DNA of 64,000 nt from Vigna angularis (Eukaryota; Streptophyta; Magnoliopsida; Fabales; Fabaceae). Positions 1-10,990 of the stretch are shown piece after piece. Position 1 is the stretch's first letter, and each line of letters opens with the position of its first letter. The notes below the pieces were generated by a model that was not told where the DNA came from, did no database searches, and saw nothing but the letters and a program-made list of their open reading frames with translations. Location: positions 23,428,806 to 23,492,805 of the forward strand of contig NC_068978.1 in assembly GCF_016808095.1 (NCBI RefSeq), given 5' to 3'. The position numbers and the translations under genes are program-made.

Positions 1-623
1 TTACTAGAATCTTGGATAAAAATTTCAGTTCGATCTAACCAATAATAAAGTGAAAATTTGAAATTTTACATTCGTAATTGATGAACATAAAATTGAGATC
101 CTTAATAAACACCACTTAGTTTTAAAACAATTGGAACAGTCAAAATACATCAACATGTCTTAGGAACTACATATCTAAATTTTAGGTTAATCTAATGGTT
201 AACTAGGTAGAGATTGAGATTTATACAACTTGAAAACATTATTCAATTGGGTTGTTGAATCTATCAAAATTGCGGAATTAATTCCTCCAAGTACAAACAT
301 CCAGTTACAAATCCGAGTGATCAAATTATAGTAATATATTTAGGGAATCATTTATCAAAATTTCCAACTTAATCTATCGGCAAAAGAAGGGAGAATTTAG
401 ATTTTTCTGATATAAGTTAGAGATAGAAATAAAGTGATGGTCATTCTACCCAAAATTATAATATTATTTCCTCTAAGTACAATTCTCAAATTAAAGATCT
501 TTATGGTCAAAGTTAATTTCTATGTCTTATAAACTATGTATTAAATTTCCAGATTGATCTAACGGTAGACTAAGTAGCAATTAGAGTTTTACTAAGATAG
601 CTTCGAAAAAAAAAGCATGATCA
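1..623. repeat. Degenerate ~180-bp tandem repeat, satellite-like
   Basis: Four diverged copies of a unit are visible. Each opens with a motif resembling TTCCAGATTGATCTAACGG. The conserved ATCTA core sits near 31, 188, 370 and 555, giving spacings of 157, 182 and 185 bases. A second shared motif (CCTCCAAGTACAA / CCTCTAAGTACAA) recurs near 286 and 470. There is no coding potential. The period is near nucleosome length, as in many plant satellites, but divergence is high and the array is cut by a CACTA end at 624, so this may be an old array edge. Confidence 0.5.
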
Positions 624-810
624 CACTAGTGCAAAAAAGGTTTTTTATACCTGTTAAAAAAGGTTTTTTATACCTATTTTTGAGTAGGTATAGAAGCAGG
701 GGTATAAAAAGTTTTCGATTTTTCACACCGGTTATGAACCTTTCTTCCTTTGTCATCTTTTTCTTCTTCCCTAACCTGTGACAAGAAATAATTTTTACCT
801 TTGAGGACCG
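624..810 (+). mobile_element. CACTA-type transposon terminus (fragment)
   Basis: The sequence begins CACTAGTGCAAAAAAGG, matching the CACTAGTGC/CACTAGTAC termini of the complete CACTA-like elements elsewhere in this window (43113, 49320, 49487). Short subterminal repeats follow (GGTTTTTTATACCT twice, then GGTATA in inverse sense). The similarity stops where the Athila protease frame begins (~795-815). No opposite end is seen, so this is probably a terminus left by deletion. Confidence 0.5.
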
Positions 811-1340
811 ACTTTACCTTGGTCTTGAAGCATTATCATCTCATCATCCACATTGTTGATTACCTTTGCCGTTTTCATAAACGGTCTTTCAAGAATAATT
901 GGGATCTTCTCATCTTCCTCCATCTCTATCACCACAAAATCCACTAGGACTTTAAGTTTGTCTATGCAAACCACCACAGCTTCCACTACACCATAGGGTT
1001 TCTTGGAAGATCCATCCGCCATGAGCAAAGTCACCTTGGTTGGATTGAATTCAAAATCACCAGTCCTTTTAAGCATAGATAAGGGCATCAAATTAATGCT
1101 TGACCCTAAATCAATTAAGGCCTTCCTTATATTCTCCTTCCCAATGACGTAAGAAATAGTAAAACTTCCTGGATCTTTTACTTTTGGAGGAAGTGGTTCC
1201 TCCAAAATAGCTCTGCATTCTTCCTGTTTATCACTAGTTTCCTCCTCTAGATATCTCTTCTTTGCGAGGATTTGCTTCATGTGCTTTGAATAAGCAGGAA
1301 TTTGTTGCAGTGCTTCAGTCAAAGGTATCTTAATTTCCAA
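795..1340 (-). pseudogene. Athila-like Ty3/gypsy protease region
   Basis: The 181-residue frame contains an aspartic-protease motif, ALIDLGSSINLMPLS at about residues 89-103, corresponding to the DLGAS-type active site of the Athila lineage. It is followed by the LMADGSSKKPYG and VVIEMEEDEKIPIILERPF blocks of retropepsins. The last 15 residues (after about NNVDDEMIMLQDQ) no longer look like Athila pol, and reverse transcriptase, RNase H and integrase are absent. The element therefore appears truncated here, next to the CACTA end at 624. Gag lies upstream on the same strand. Non-functional remnant. Confidence 0.75.
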
Positions 1341-1510
1341 TTGCTTGTTGAAGATCTCTTTAAAACGCTTATATTGTCTCTCTTTATCAAATTTTTCACT
1401 CCCCTTAGGATAAGGAAGAACTCTCTTACTTTTCTCACAATTTTTACTCCCCTCTTCTTTTCTTTCTCTTTTTTCTCATCCTCACCTTCTCTCTCTTCTT
1501 TTTCATCTCT

Positions 1511-2995
1511 CTATTCTAACTCAACTCTCTCTTTTCCATCCACCCTCTCATCACATATACTCACAATAGCTTTACACTCTTCCTTAGGGTTAACCTTAGT
1601 ATTAGCCCCAAAACTCCCGTCAGGCATATCCTCAAACTTAACCATTTGGCCAACTTGGACCTCCAGGCTTCTAATTGCAGCTTCAGTGCTCTTGTGATTG
1701 GAGATAGTCACCTGAATAAATTGTTGAAGAGTTTCTTCAAGCTTTGTTGATCTCTCATTTAGCGCAGATACTTGTTGCCATAGTGATGGTTGTTGTTGTG
1801 GTCTATTAACTTGTCCTACTTGTCCATTTTGACCTTGACCCATACTTGGGTGAGGTTTCCACCCTTGGTTGAAGTTCCCTTGGTGGTATTGGAATTGATT
1901 TTGAAATTGATTGGCCATAAAATTGATATCTTCTAAGGCCTCCACTGGAAAAGCACATTGACCATTGATATGGTCACCACCACACAATTCACAGAGTTGT
2001 TGTTGTTGAACCTGTGAAACGTTCTTCAACTCCTTTGGCAACTGAGCGAGTGTCTTTGTCAAATTCTCCAACTATTGAGTTATGATTTTATTTTGAGCAA
2101 GCACGACATCTTGAGATTGTAATTGTAAGACTCCTTTCTGTTGAATTGGAGTTCCTCTTTCACTATGCATCTCGTTGTCATTAGTAGCCATGTTATCTAT
2201 CAATTCAAAAGCTTCCTTTGGAGTCTTGCATTTAATATTACCTCCAGTTGAGGCATCTAGAATCAATTTGGTTTGTGAACCAAGACCTCCAAGGGAAAGA
2301 ATGACTACTGCTGCTTCGTCAAAGCCATGAGTGGGCGTCTTTCTCAACAAGCTCTTGTATCTATCCCATGCTTGACCTAGCGTCTCCTCCATCCCTTGTC
2401 TAAAAGAAGAAATCTCTTGCTTCCCTTTGTTGATTTTAGATTGTGGGAAGTACTTGTTAAGAAACTTTGAAACCACGACTTCCCATTTAGTAAAGCTATC
2501 CTCCGGGAAAAAATTCAACCATAGCTTTGCATTGCCTCCCAATGAGAAAGGAAACAAGCTTAGCTTTATTGCATCAACCGACACACCATTGATCTTCACA
2601 GTGTTGCAAATCTCGTTGAATGTGGTGAGATGTTCATATGGACTTTCATGTGATAGCCCATTAAATTGGTTGCTCTTCACCAATTGTATCAACGCCGGTT
2701 TCACCTCCATGTTTGCAGCATTGACCCTCGGCCTAACAATGCTATTAAAGTGATGAGGGCCAACAACAGTGGTGTTAGCTGCCAGAGTACGTCTACCATT
2801 GTTCTCTTCGGCCATCTCTTCAGTACTTTGGTTAGATCTTTGTGGTGAAGGTTGTAGAAGTGTTTCCGGAGAAGGAAATAATTCTCTAGAAGTTCGAGCT
2901 CTCCTCCTCCTTCTACTTTCTTCCAATCCTTCAAGAAGAGGTTCCGAAATTTTCTTACTCTTAGTCCGAATTGTATCCTGCATACACAAGAACAC
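1511..2995 (-). pseudogene. Athila-like Ty3/gypsy gag, interrupted by one in-frame stop
   Basis: A 307-residue frame (2072-2995) is followed in the same frame by a 186-residue frame (1511-2071). Only one TAG codon, right after ...NKIITQ, separates them. The upstream part holds the retrotransposon gag core (ESPYEHLTTFNEICNTVKI, GGNAKLWLNFFPEDSFTKWE, FLNKYFPQSKI). The downstream part has a zinc-knuckle-like CELCGGDHINGQC and the Gln/Asn-rich tail (FQNQFQYHQGNFNQGW) typical of Athila gag. Gag packages element RNA in cytoplasmic particles. The stop and the loss of pol make this copy defective. The strand agrees with the LTR and primer-binding site at 3175-4485. Confidence 0.8.
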
Positions 2996-3017
2996 AAAAC
3001 CCTATAAACAATTGTTA

Positions 3018-3130
3018 GCACAAAAAGATAGAAAAGATAAAAAGATAAAAAGATAAACAAAAAGATAAAAAGATAGAAAGATAAAACAAAAAGATAAAAA
3101 GATAAAAAAAATAAAAAAAGATAAAAATCA
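3018..3130. repeat. (AAAAGAT)n-like simple repeat
   Basis: A purine-rich run is built from AAAAGATA units with interspersed AAAC. It lies in the leader between the Athila-like gag start and the primer-binding site. It probably arose by slippage. Confidence 0.8.
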
Positions 3131-3173
3131 AGTCAAAGTTAATCAATAATCACACCAATAGAATAGTTAAACC

Positions 3174-3202
3174 ACGAGTCCCTGACAACGACGACAAAAA
3201 CT
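3174..3202 (-). other. Athila-like primer-binding site
   Basis: On the minus strand, directly after the LTR end (...GTTAACA), the sequence reads TTTTTGTCGTCGTTGTCAGG. This is a mutated form of the TGGCGCCGTTGTCAGGGA-type primer site (tRNA-Asp) common in Athila elements. It fixes the element's orientation. Confidence 0.55.
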
Positions 3203-4485
3203 TGTTAACACTTCGGCAAGTGTACCGAATCGTATCAAGTAATAATAAAATGGTAAGACCAAGTATCGCTTCCCAAAGGACTCACAGCCTAGACAGTTAT
3301 GTGATTTCTTGATTAAATTAGACTTGTAAACGAAATCATTGTGTTTGAGTTGCGGAAAATAAACATGAATGCAAGTTTTTGATCAATTGGATTGAAAGAA
3401 GCAAAAGAGATTGATGTAAATATGGAATAATGATGATGTTGGGGTTTCCGATTTATCCTATCCACTCTCATGTATTCATGAATTCATCTTTCTTCATTAA
3501 TGTTAATGCCACTTTCTAATTTACCTTAAACCCGATGTCTCAGTGAAGAAATCCTAATCCTAATCACTAGTTTACAATGTCTTGTCTCCCTAGCAATTAT
3601 TCATGCATTACATAAGCACAGAAGCTTAAAGGAAATTGATCCTCCTATTCCTATGTCTAGGTAATATTGCTTCCAGGAGAATTTCCTCAGTTCTAGATTT
3701 ATCTATATGTGTCTATATAGATAACATCAATGATCATGCAATTGAATGAGTTAAACAAAGCATGCATAGAGTGTAGAAGAAAAACCCTAACAATTAATGA
3801 AGCAAAGCATATACAATCAAGAATCAATTCAATACATGAGAGTTTCAAAGGATTACATCGGTTCCCCAACAACAATGGAGGTTTAGTTCACCATAGACAT
3901 GGTGAAACTAGATGAAAAACAATGAAAGAATGAAAGATAGAACCCTAGAATGTGAAGAAAGGAGCTTCCGTATCCAAAATCCGCCTCCAAGGGGTGAAGA
4001 AAGTGTGATTTTGTCTCTTTTTGTCCAAAGATACTAACCCTAGGTCGACTAAACCCTTATATAGTTTATTAAAATTTAAAGAAAATACGCCCAAGCCTAA
4101 TTAAATGGCACTCAGTGGCACTTTTGGTGCTCAGCGGTAAGTACGGTTCTTCTAAATGGCGCTCAACTACAGTTTTGGCCCTCAACGGTGACTGCGGTCC
4201 TTCAGAACGCCGCTCAGTGGTAAAAGTTGCGCTGAGCGGTGACTGTGGCTCTTCTTTTGTGCACTTTTACTTCCTTTCCTGAGTTCAGCCCTTACTACTT
4301 CAACTTCTTTCGTCTAATTCATCTTAATTCCTGCCAAAACAAGGAAAACCAAGCATAAAACCCATCCAACTCTCTTATTTCCAAAACTTAAGCAAAATCA
4401 TGATTTCAAGCTAGTTTCTAATTCATAAAGGTTGTTTTTAATATCAAAATTAAGTACAAAAATAACGGTTTTTCAACCGTTATCA
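3203..4485 (-). mobile_element. 5' LTR of the Athila-like element
   Basis: On the minus strand the LTR starts TGATAACGGTTGAAAAACCG at 4485 and ends ...CGAAGTGTTAACA at 3203, giving 1283 bp with TG...CA ends. The first 30 bases form a hairpin (AACGGTTGAAAAACCGTT). Within 4090-4260 there is a cluster of GCTCAGCGGT-like short repeats. The partner LTR is missing because the element is truncated near 800, so no target duplication can be checked. The short reading frame at 3730-3915 inside it is not supported as a gene. Confidence 0.65.
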
Positions 4486-5563
4486 GTTATCTGAATGTAA
4501 ATCTTTCGAGAATTAATGAAATCGGAAATTTTGATTAAATTCAATCTGTATTGATTAAGTCAATTGTGTTGTGTATACAGTTGAATGCTTTACTATTTAC
4601 TATTGTATTCATACATTTACACACAGAGATTATACCTGTAATAATTCTTGCATTACAATGATTCCAAAATGCTTGATCTGGAAAAGATCTTGAAAGGTTT
4701 TGCAGGAACATTGCTTCTAGATGAACTACTACAAATACAACTCAAATGGAAAGCAATGAAGTCGATTGCAACAGTGGATCAATCGATTACTGTTTAACAG
4801 GGGTTATAAATTCCATGATTTGGAATTTGATTATTATGATTATTGATCATATATTGTTGATTGTTTCATTTTCAATATATCTATGTTCTTATAATTGATT
4901 GAAATTACTTGAGATAATATTAAGATTGTTGATTGATATTGTATCTATGCTTCATTGATGTGTTTACACAATTTCTGATTTGATACAATGTTGTCACATG
5001 CTTATACATGCTTTGAAAAGTTCTGTGATAACTGCATTGTGTATTTGGATTTTGATTATAAAACATGCATAATGGTAGGGGGAGCATTGCATATTATCTT
5101 AGATAATTTCACATGCCTACACTTTAGGGGAAGATTATATCTTTATCATGTGATTATCTGTGACAAGGGGAGCATCATTGTTTGATAAATATGATTTACT
5201 GATGCATCTCTGAATAACTGTTTGTCAGCATATCATTATCATAAGGCATACCTTTTTCGCTAATGCACAAAGGGGAAGAATGCTGGGAAAATACTCTAAT
5301 AATGCTGGGAGAATACTTTGATATTCATTTTGAGCTCTGATATATTTTGTTTGCTCTGATACACTCTGATATGTTCTTATATGAATTGATATATTTTTTT
5401 CAGCTAAATAAAAAATGAGAATATTTCAACATGTTTGCTCTGAATAAAAAATAAGAATATTTATTGATCATTTGCTCTGATACATTTTGATATGATATGA
5501 TTTGATTTGTACAACATGGTTGTTTATTAATCATGGTTGTGCATCATCAAAAAAGGGGGAGAT
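4486..5563 (+). mobile_element. 3' internal region of a SIRE/Maximus-like copia element
   Basis: The region is non-coding, with several polypurine tracts (GGTAGGGGGAGC near 5077, AGGGGAAGA near 5127, AAGGGGAGC near 5165, AAAGGGGAAGAA near 5269, and AAAAAAGGGGGAGA at 5549-5562). It also has TTTGCTCTGATA-type short repeats (5340-5480). The last tract abuts an LTR start. Multiple polypurine tracts before the 3' LTR are characteristic of SIRE-type copia elements. The coding part is absent, so the piece is 5'-truncated. Confidence 0.55.
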
Positions 5564-6969
5564 TGTTGAGATTGTTGATAGGTAGAGCACTGGTTTTGCT
5601 AAACCTACAATCTCAGAGCTTCTGGTTTTTTATGATGACAACATTATTAATAACATGTGTTGTTATATGTTGTTTATATGTTACATGTTCATAACTTTCA
5701 TGTTTATGATTATTTGAGAACATGTTTGTGTTGATTATGTCATTGCTGCAATTCACTGTGTTTTACATGAGATCTTATCTGTGTATACATGACATATTTT
5801 TGAAAAAAGGAAAACCACATGCACTTTTGTTGAACTTATGTGGCAAAACAGAAGTTTTAAGTCGACTTCATTATGAAGTAAGTCGATTAAAACTCGTGGC
5901 TTTGCACAATCTTTTCCAAAGTGTGCTGTGAGAATTTTTGAAGAGAAAGTTTTTCAAAACTTTGTTTAACTGTGTTGTATAGTCAATTACATACAACCTA
6001 CATTCGACTAAGTTTGTTACAGTTTTGAAATTCTGTTAATGCTTGAATTAAATGTTACAACGACTATATTTTTAAATATGTTGACCAAGCATTTATTGTG
6101 ATTCAACTGAATTAATTGTTCATTCAATTAACTGCATTAATTGTTGCTAATTGTTATAACTATTTTGTTATATTCAACTGCATTAGTAGCAAAGTCGATT
6201 AAAATGCGTTAGAGTTGCGAATTGCTATAAATTGACGCGAATTTGATTTCTGCGAGAACTTTTGTGATTCTAACGATTTGATTGATTTCTTTTAGATTAT
6301 TGATCTCTTGTAGAAAGTGTGAAAGCTCCAAGAATTCATCAAGAAGACTGTGGTGTTCATCTTTGGTGATTTCTTGATGAGCAAGAATCTGTGTGCTCTT
6401 ATTCTCTGATCGATCTACACTTGAGGTGTCTATTTCGTGATCAGTTTCTATCAATCTTGTGAAGATTGGAGTTGCCCTGTTGTGATTATAGGAAGAGAAC
6501 GTGCGGCGTTCTGGACTTTGAGGATTGTTCAAAGTGTTAAAGACTGCAGGAGAGGGGACATCTTGTTGGTGTTCTTTGTTTGTATATGCCTATATTTTGA
6601 TTAGAGGGTTAGAGAGGTGTTTTATATTTTTGACGTAGATGTCGCTATAAAAGCCTTGTTGTAAAAACCTTGATCATTATAGTGCATTTGCTTCTTGTGG
6701 TGGAAGGACACTGGATGTAGGCTTGGCCGAACCAGTATAAAAACTCAGTGTTTGATCTTTCTATCCCTACTCTGTTACATTCAGTCGACTTTGTATTTTA
6801 CTCATTCGATTATATTCTGCTGCACTATAAAGTCTTTTTCCTTCCGTTTTAAGAAAGCTTTTAAAGGTATTTACTTTGCGAAAAAGATTTAAAGAAAACA
6901 TTATTTTTGTGTTTCACCAATTCACCCTCCCCCTCTTGGTATTGAAACTAAGCCATTCTATTTTCAACA
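5564..6969 (+). mobile_element. SIRE-like copia 3' LTR
   Basis: The LTR starts TGTTGAGATTGTTGATAGG right after a polypurine tract. It ends around ...CTATTTTCAACA at 6969 (TG...CA), shortly after the conserved TTCACCCTCCCCCTCTTGG block also seen at the end of the solo LTR at 42298. A TATA-like GCTATAAATTGACG lies near 6224. The first ~530 bases are clearly related to both arms of the palindrome at 55776-56713. The right boundary is an estimate and no target duplication was confirmed. Short reading frames inside are not genes. Confidence 0.6.
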
Positions 6970-8694
6970 GCAACTTCAGTATTACCAAGTTAGTCGTCAA
7001 GAAAATAGATAGGGTTAAAGTAACCCTGAGTTGTTTTCCAACGAATGCCAAATTTATTTTCAATACTTGATTCTTATGGAAACTCTAAAAGTTAGCAAAT
7101 GCTATGCAATGAAATTAAGGTTTGAAGAATGTTTGAGCTTAATTGAAGAACAAATAGGAAACTTAAAAACAATTATAATGAAATATGCTAAATCCATTAC
7201 TTTTCCAAGATAACTTCATCATCGATTATCCATAAATTATTGTTAGACTTTCAAATTAATTAAAGTACATTCTTAATTAATTTGAGGGCGATCTTACAAT
7301 CAATTAAATAAGATTCTCAATCAAAAGCAAGACATTTCTAGATTATTCAAAATAAATTCAACCAAAGTATGTATGTCTTACTTGGTCCTCTATTGTTATC
7401 AATATGTATGTCTTATTTCTCTTTATCCTATTGGGCTCCCTTTGTTAAGACAAGATTGTCTAGGAACCCTTTATTTTGAAGTTTAAAATATTGTCTATAG
7501 AAATAGTGATCATCGCAAAGATCGTTTAGGAAAACTCGTTAAATGCTATTTGACTAAATGATGTAGTAAACAATTTTTTGTTTAGATCCAATGTGCTTAA
7601 TCATTAGACGAATAGTTTTATTGTCTATTGTGTAATATCGCTTTGTCTATGCAGATCCTACTAAGGAAAAAGTGTTTTATTCAAAGTTTTGTTATGATCC
7701 AAATAGACGTTAAGAGATACATGGATATTCTAAGAATGTTTTCTCAATGTTTTCTATCTGATCATTCGTACAACAACACAATTTTTCTCTCCAAAGGCAT
7801 CGTAGCATTTATAACTATACAAAAGGCTACATCAGCTCTATCCAAAGTCAATAACTTAAGTATAAGGGATCTTTCTCAAAGATCTCGATAAATTGAAAAC
7901 TTCACAGAAAAGAGAAAAAGATAATAACATTACACATACCCTTACGTTGTTGAGAATCTTTCTCTCTCTGTGCATCATCTACCATTGGTAGTACAACTTT
8001 GTAACCAGCTTTTCATATTTGTATTACTTTGATCATATCCTCTTTAAGAGAGTTATTCTTCTATACTTACTTTAAACATACATCTATTTTTATATAATCA
8101 AGAGTGATTCAAAAAACTCGGTTTCTTTTAGCTTAGGAGAAGTTAAACGATATTTAGCTAGTTGGGTTGTTGTAAACCAGGAGTAATGAAATTCGTTTCT
8201 AAGTTGTTGAAGTTTCTGAAACCTTTTAAGAGTTCTTAAAGGAGAACGGGACGTATCTCAAGTGAACCAGTTTAAAATGAACTTTTATCTCTAACCTCCT
8301 TTTATTGTGTTTCTAAACGCTTTAAACAATACTCAAGTGTTCAACACAGTCTGTAGACCGTTTAACCCTTGCAAACAATGTCTGACATTCTTTGCGAAAA
8401 GTTTTCAAACACTATTTAAACCATATTTTTAGACTTTATCTGTTATTTCATTGTCAACAAACACAAAATTAATTTTTTAATAACTTAATTCTTATAAAAC
8501 CTACATGAATGGTTAGGAAAACACAATATAGATAATAGAAGAGAAAAATAAAAACTAGCCTAATACAATTAAAATGAATGAATGTGAATCTCATGTTAAA
8601 TTTAATAAAATTTGTCTTATATGTGTATATTATAATGGTCTTATGAACAATGAAATTGAGTTATTATTTATGTTTAAAAGGTTAAACGTTATAT
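6970..8694. other. Unassigned AT-rich intergenic sequence
   Basis: No recognisable gene. The reading frames here (for example 87 residues at 7628-7891) are short and match no family I know. Motifs such as CGTTTAGAC and GTTTAAAC recur here (7500-7640, 8300-8420) and again at 15.4-15.7 kb and 42.6-42.7 kb, suggesting remnants of one old LTR family. Confidence 0.3.
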
Positions 8695-8703
8695 TAGATA
8701 AAA

Positions 8704-10014
8704 GGCTTAATACCTATTTTAGTCCTTATTTTCATCAGTTTTGTTCAAAGTGGTCCTCAACTTTTTTGGGCTTTCAAAGTGGTCTCAATTTTTATAATTT
8801 TTGTTTAATTTAGTCATTTTTTCTGATGGCATCTAAATCGTTAAGGGCACCGTGTCTACGTCATTCATTATTGAATGAAGTGTAAGTCTTTTGACATACA
8901 TGGCAATTTCCCAATAAGAGACTGTCACGTGGCAATTTCATCTTTCACCCAAAATTAGGTTTTTACTGTGTTGTTCAAAGATGGAGGCGTAAAAGGCCGC
9001 AATATTTGCGAATTTCTGGTCTGGTCTTTGTCCGATTCGCAGGTTGCTCGCGATGAAGAAGATGAAATACGAGGTTATGAATGGTGATGGCAGCTAGGTT
9101 TCGTTGTGGTTTGGAAAGGGAGATTTGTGGTGGTGTGAACTTGAATTGCGATTTGGGATTGCAAGTTCGGGATGTGATTCACGATTTTAGGGCTTTGATT
9201 TCTTTTCCAATTTGGGGCTTTCTAATTTGCACACTCGAACATGTGATGATGGTTGATGACGTAAATGGAGGTTGATTATGATTTTGGGTACTCATGATTT
9301 TGGGGTTTTGATTTGTTGTCCAATTTGGGGCTTTCCAATTTGCAGGTTCGAACATGTGATGGTGAATTTGTGATGGTTGTTGACGACGTAAATGGAGGTT
9401 GATTGTGATTTTTGGTGGGTGTAGTGGTTCATCGTGGTTGATGGACTGACGTTGCGATTTTTGTTGTAGGTTGCTCGCGAGGTGGTGATGATGGCCTGCA
9501 ATGGTACTCACGATGACAAGGAAGGAGATGCATGTGGTTGTTGTGGTGGTCGAACAATGGTGGCTTACGGTGCTGCCTCATCATGGTTCGTTGTTGGTGG
9601 ATGGTGGCATGATTTTAGGTGGTATTGTGGTTCATGGTGTTTGATGATGAATGAACAGTAGTGACTCGCGGGGGCTCTGTGTTGCTTTGTGGTGGTTGAC
9701 AAAGATGGAAGGTGCAAGGATGGTGAATTGTTGGCGATAGTGGAAGGAAATCGTGGTGGATAAGGTTTTGGGTTGTGAGAGATTGAAGATGATGAGGTGG
9801 TTAGACAATGGGCAGCCATGTCAGAAAAAATGAACCACATCATTCACTAATGGCTCACGTGGACACTGTGTCGTTAATGATTCGGACATCATGAGGGAAA
9901 AAAACCAAACTGAACTAAAAATACAAAAATTATTATCACTTTACACGCCAAAAAAAATCGATAACCACTTTAAACTAAATTGACGGAAATAAGAACCGAA
10001 ATAAATATTAAGTT
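8704..10014. mobile_element. Mutator-like element, non-autonomous, 9-bp target duplication
   Basis: Both ends are flanked by the 9-base direct repeat TAGATAAAA (8695-8703 and 10015-10023), the target duplication length of Mutator-like elements. The left end GGCTTAATACCTATTTTAGT aligns, with mismatches, to the reverse complement of the right end AACTTAATATTTATTTCGGT. The similarity extends about 180 bases inward, sharing CAGTTTTGTTCAAAGTGGT-type and GTGTCNACGT segments, so the terminal inverted repeats are long. No transposase is seen. The interior is GC-richer than its surroundings, with an imperfect ~115-bp tandem duplication (9182-9294 and 9295-9420). Reading frames on both strands match no protein I recognise. 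Confidence 0.75.
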
Positions 10015-10259
10015 TAGATAAAATAGTGATTATTATAATTAATGTCATATGATTATAGATGTTTAATATTCGTGCATTTACTTATAAACATTCTCAAATT
10101 TATATCTCTTATTTTGAATCATATTTATTTAAAGTCATTATCTATTTTTAACTTTTTTATTTATTTCCAATTGTTAAGAAAAAAAATCATTCATTAAAAA
10201 ATAATCTCGTGCATAAAAAAATAATCCCATGCGTTGCTAAGGTGAAAATGCAAGTAGGT

Positions 10260-10990
10260 TTACATACTAACTTTTTTCTTCAATGGTTGGATGACACGTA
10301 AATCTTTTGCCAATTGATGACTGTTGTGGTCCAATGGAAGAAAATGAGTCGAATGCTATTCCCATTACAACAATGACGTTTCCAAAGTGCAAGTTAAGAG
10401 CATCTTTTTATGGCTTCAATTTTAAGGCCTTATCGTATTTCTTTGACAATCTCTCGTCACATTTCTTTATTCACTTAAGGATTTTATTTCAAATATGCTA
10501 AAGACTATTGTTACTTATGGTACTATATACGTGGCTGGTAACACATTCTCACATACAACGGAATTCAACAAAGATTTGCCCTAAATTTTCTTACCAATCT
10601 ATAACGACATTTCATTATTTAAAAGCTAAACTTCTCTCTAAAACTTAAAGAAATACTGAAATGAGGCCTAGTGGCTTCTTTTTAAGTGAAAATCAAGCAA
10701 TAAAATAAATATATATTCAGAAATTTTTTATTGGAACGTGTAATGTGAGGGACCGTATTACGAATTTATCATATTTTAGTTTTAGTACCGTGTTTGATTT
10801 ATTTTTACAGCTTATTTGCTTTCTTCATAAAAACTCAAGTTAATTTTATGAAATTAAATTAAGCTTTAAATGAATTGCTAGGTCTTTAAGAGAATATTTC
10901 CACACGTTTTAAGTCAAACGAAAAAAAAAACAATGAAAAAAATGTAGAATAATACTTTTGTAAATAATACAACATTTTATTCGCTAAACT
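10260..10990 (+). repeat. Diverged duplicate of the NPF-upstream region (copy A)
   Basis: This segment aligns in order with 16180-17020. Shared blocks include CCCATTACAACAATGACGTT, TATGGCTTCAATTTTAAGGC, ACTTCTCTCT and AACTCAAGTTAATTTT. A short frame (64 residues, 10307-10501) shares PITTMTF and YGFNFKAL with its counterpart in copy B. I do not think it is a gene, because divergence is equally strong outside it and the frames differ at both ends. Confidence 0.65.

Noticed and set aside
10307..10501. Conserved 64-residue protein shared with 16135-16416
   Set aside because: The whole 750-850-bp region is duplicated; the frame is not better conserved than its flanks and the ends differ.
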